In this document: piece by piece, positions 62,395-64,000 of the stretch
Layout: the number at the start of each line of letters is the position of its first letter
Position numbering within the stretch: the stretch's first letter is position 1
Assembly (NCBI RefSeq): GCF_900460065.1
Contig: NZ_UAVD01000033.1
Span: forward strand, 124,001 to 188,000
Source of the DNA: Streptomyces griseus
GTDB taxonomy: Bacteria; Actinomycetota; Actinomycetes; Streptomycetales; Streptomycetaceae
DNA: 64,000 bases
Reading direction: 5' to 3'
Position numbers and translations under genes: made by a program
The notes under the pieces: model-generated
What the model was told of the DNA's origin: nothing
What the model saw: only the letters and a program-made list of their open reading frames with translations
Database searches by the model: none

Positions 62395-64000
62395 ATGAGC
62401 CTTCGCGTGCTCGCTCGTATGTATGCCGACGGTGAGATGTCGACGACGGAGGTCCTGGCCGAGCTCGGCAGACGCGTGGACATCCCGCTGTCCGAGGGGC
62501 AGCGCGGCCTGTGGGCGCTCGCCAGGATGGAACCGGAGACCTACGCGTACAACGTTCCCGTGTGCTTCTCGGCCGCGGACGTGGACACCGCGGCGCTACA
62601 GGCCGCGTTCCGCGACACGCTGTTCCGGCATCCGCTTCTCTCGGCCACGGTCCGCGAGACGGACGACGGGCCGCGTCTGGTCCACGCGGACCCGGACGGC
62701 TTCTTCGTCGAGGAGGCGGACATCTCCGACGTGCCGTCCGACCGGGTGCCGAACCTTCTGCGGGAGCGGGCGAAGCAGCCGTTCGACCTGGCCGGTGATC
62801 CCTTGACCAGGCTGGCCGTCCTGCGCCGCTCCGCGTCCGAGGCGTACGTTCTGCTGGTCGTCCACCACCTCGTGATCGACGGAGTGTCGGGGCGTCTCGT
62901 CACCGACACGCTGTTCGGCTCGTACCGGGCGCGCGTCGAGGGGCGGGACGTGCCGGTCGAGCGGGGATCCGCCTCGTTCGGTGAGTTCGTCGCGTGGGAG
63001 CAGGACGCGCTCGCCGGCGAACGCGCGAAGGAGGACCGCGAGTTCTGGGTGCGGGAACTCGCCGGCGCGGAGGTCCTCACGGGGTTACCCTCGCAGGTCG
63101 CCCTGGAGCCGGACGCGCCGCACACGGGCGAGGTGTACACCAGTCGGCTGCCGAAGGAACGGGCCGCCGCCATCACCGCCTTCGCCGCTTCCCAGGGGAT
63201 CAGCCCGGGGATCTTCTTCCTGGCGGCCTTCCAGACCCTGCTGCACCGGTACACCGGAAGCGAGGACCTCGTCATCGGGATGCCGGTGGCCGGGCGCCCC
63301 ACGGAACGCTTCGACCCGATCGTCGGCTGCTTCATCAACACACTGCCCGTACGGAGCAGACCGAACGCCTCCGAGCCGTTCACATCCTTCGCCCTGCGGG
63401 TGCGGTCCACGGTGCTCGACGTGCTCGAGCACGGGAACTACCCGTTCCACCGGATCGTGGGCGATCTCGGCGCCCGGGGAGTGAACCCGCGGTCGCCGCT
63501 CTACCAGATCGTCTACAACTACCAGGATTCCGCGCTCTCAGGACATCTGGCCGAGCGGGCTCGCGCCACCGGCGAGGCGGACTTCGAACTCGTCGACGGC
63601 CTGTACCAGCTGGGTGAGTACGACCTCACGGTGGACGTGGCCCCCGGCGACGGGTTCCTGGTGAACTGGAAGTACCACCCCGACGCCTTCTCGGCCGACG
63701 CCGTGGCGAGCATGGCGGAGCACTTCACCACCCTGGTGGCCGGCATCCTCGACGCGGACGGGCAGGCGCCGCTGGGCGAACTCAACCTCCTCGACGAGGA
63801 AGAACGGCACCTCGTCATCGAGGCGGGGAACCGCACCGAGACCGACTTTCCCGCGCATCGAACGTGCTGGGACCTCTTCGCGGAACGGGCGGAGGCAACC
63901 CCGGACGCCCCGGCCGTCACCTGCGGGGAGCGGACTCTCACCTATCGCGGACTCGCGGACCGCAGCTCGGCGCTGGCACAGGCGCTGACACGTCGGGGCA
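62395..64000 (+). CDS. NRPS gene, 5' part (condensation domain plus start of adenylation)
   Basis: The first 535 residues of a synthetase that leaves the window. A short N-terminal helix (MSLRVLARMYADGEMSTTEVLAEL), of the kind used for docking, leads to a condensation domain (about 30-455) with the catalytic HHLVIDG (157-163), GMPVAGRPTERFDPIVGCFINTLPVR and NPRSPLYQIVYNYQDS. The adenylation domain starts at about 490 (AERAEATPDAPAVTCGERTLTYRGLADRSSALA). Starting with a condensation domain means it extends an acyl or peptidyl unit from another carrier, or N-acylates its first amino acid. The ATG at 62395 follows GGAAGGGG. Product unknown. It is not part of the dhb locus. Confidence 0.9.
   Translation, partial: MSLRVLARMYADGEMSTTEVLAELGRRVDIPLSEGQRGLWALARMEPETYAYNVPVCFSAADVDTAALQAAFRDTLFRHPLLSATVRETDDGPRLVHADPDGFFVEEADISDVPSDRVPNLLRERAKQPFDLAGDPLTRLAVLRRSASEAYVLLVVHHLVIDGVSGRLVTDTLFGSYRARVEGRDVPVERGSASFGEFVAWEQDALAGERAKEDREFWVRELAGAEVLTGLPSQVALEPDAPHTGEVYTSRLPKERAAAITAFAASQGISPGIFFLAAFQTLLHRYTGSEDLVIGMPVAGRPTERFDPIVGCFINTLPVRSRPNASEPFTSFALRVRSTVLDVLEHGNYPFHRIVGDLGARGVNPRSPLYQIVYNYQDSALSGHLAERARATGEADFELVDGLYQLGEYDLTVDVAPGDGFLVNWKYHPDAFSADAVASMAEHFTTLVAGILDADGQAPLGELNLLDEEERHLVIEAGNRTETDFPAHRTCWDLFAERAEATPDAPAVTCGERTLTYRGLADRSSALAQALTRRG

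Noticed and set aside
1..64000. tRNA, rRNA, CRISPR, insertion sequences, attachment sites, replication origin
   Set aside because: I scanned for tRNA T-loops, regularly spaced repeats, transposase motifs and terminal inverted repeats and saw none that hold up.

Overview
The window is very GC-rich (third codon positions nearly all G or C). It carries actinomycete hallmarks: DmdR/IdeR iron boxes, a chitinase operator of the DasR type, split MutA/MutB with MeaB, and a catechol-peptide siderophore cluster. Everything fits a chromosomal segment of a Streptomyces. I saw no rRNA, tRNA, CRISPR array, transposase or integrase.

Left flank (1-6533). This holds a truncated DUF3048 lipoprotein, two unknown proteins, a secreted GH18 chitinase behind two TGGTCCAGACCT operators, phosphoglucomutase, and a short second Rho factor with a long C-rich, G-poor leader.

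Siderophore locus (6534-27390). This looks like a complete griseobactin-type system. One operon (dhbA, dhbC, dhbE, dhbB and a free aryl carrier protein) makes and activates 2,3-dihydroxybenzoate. A two-module NRPS (C-A-PCP-C-A-PCP-TE; codes read by eye suggest a basic residue, then Thr) sits in an operon with an MbtH protein and an MFS exporter. Uptake and release genes are a fused FecCD permease, an enterochelin-type esterase, an M20 amidohydrolase, a binding lipoprotein and an ATPase. Four iron boxes lie at the divergent promoters, so the locus should be derepressed by iron starvation as one regulon.

Central housekeeping and accessory block (27447-54014). It contains a PPOX flavoprotein, the mutA-mutB-meaB operon, a SHOCT protein, a tyrosine phosphatase, two related small proteins, DUF1992, GNAT, VOC and DUF6328/DUF6479 proteins, and a three-subunit PaoABC-like molybdenum dehydrogenase. 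These are followed by an anti-sigma-type kinase, an aldehyde dehydrogenase, a phosphoketolase interrupted by a one-base frameshift, a hydroxyacid dehydrogenase, a baeRF3 protein, a DUF1269 protein, a lipoprotein and a glutaminase-STAS fusion.

Right flank (54039-64000). It contains a secreted endonuclease I, a small unknown protein, a 590-residue DUF4157 (eCIS core) protein whose C-terminal half reads as a nitrilase-fold enzyme, a GH25 muramidase without a signal peptide, RlmG, an acyl-CoA dehydrogenase behind a KstR-like palindrome, and the start of another NRPS gene that runs off the edge after a 1-kb non-coding region. The DUF4157-nitrilase fusion is my best candidate for something undescribed.
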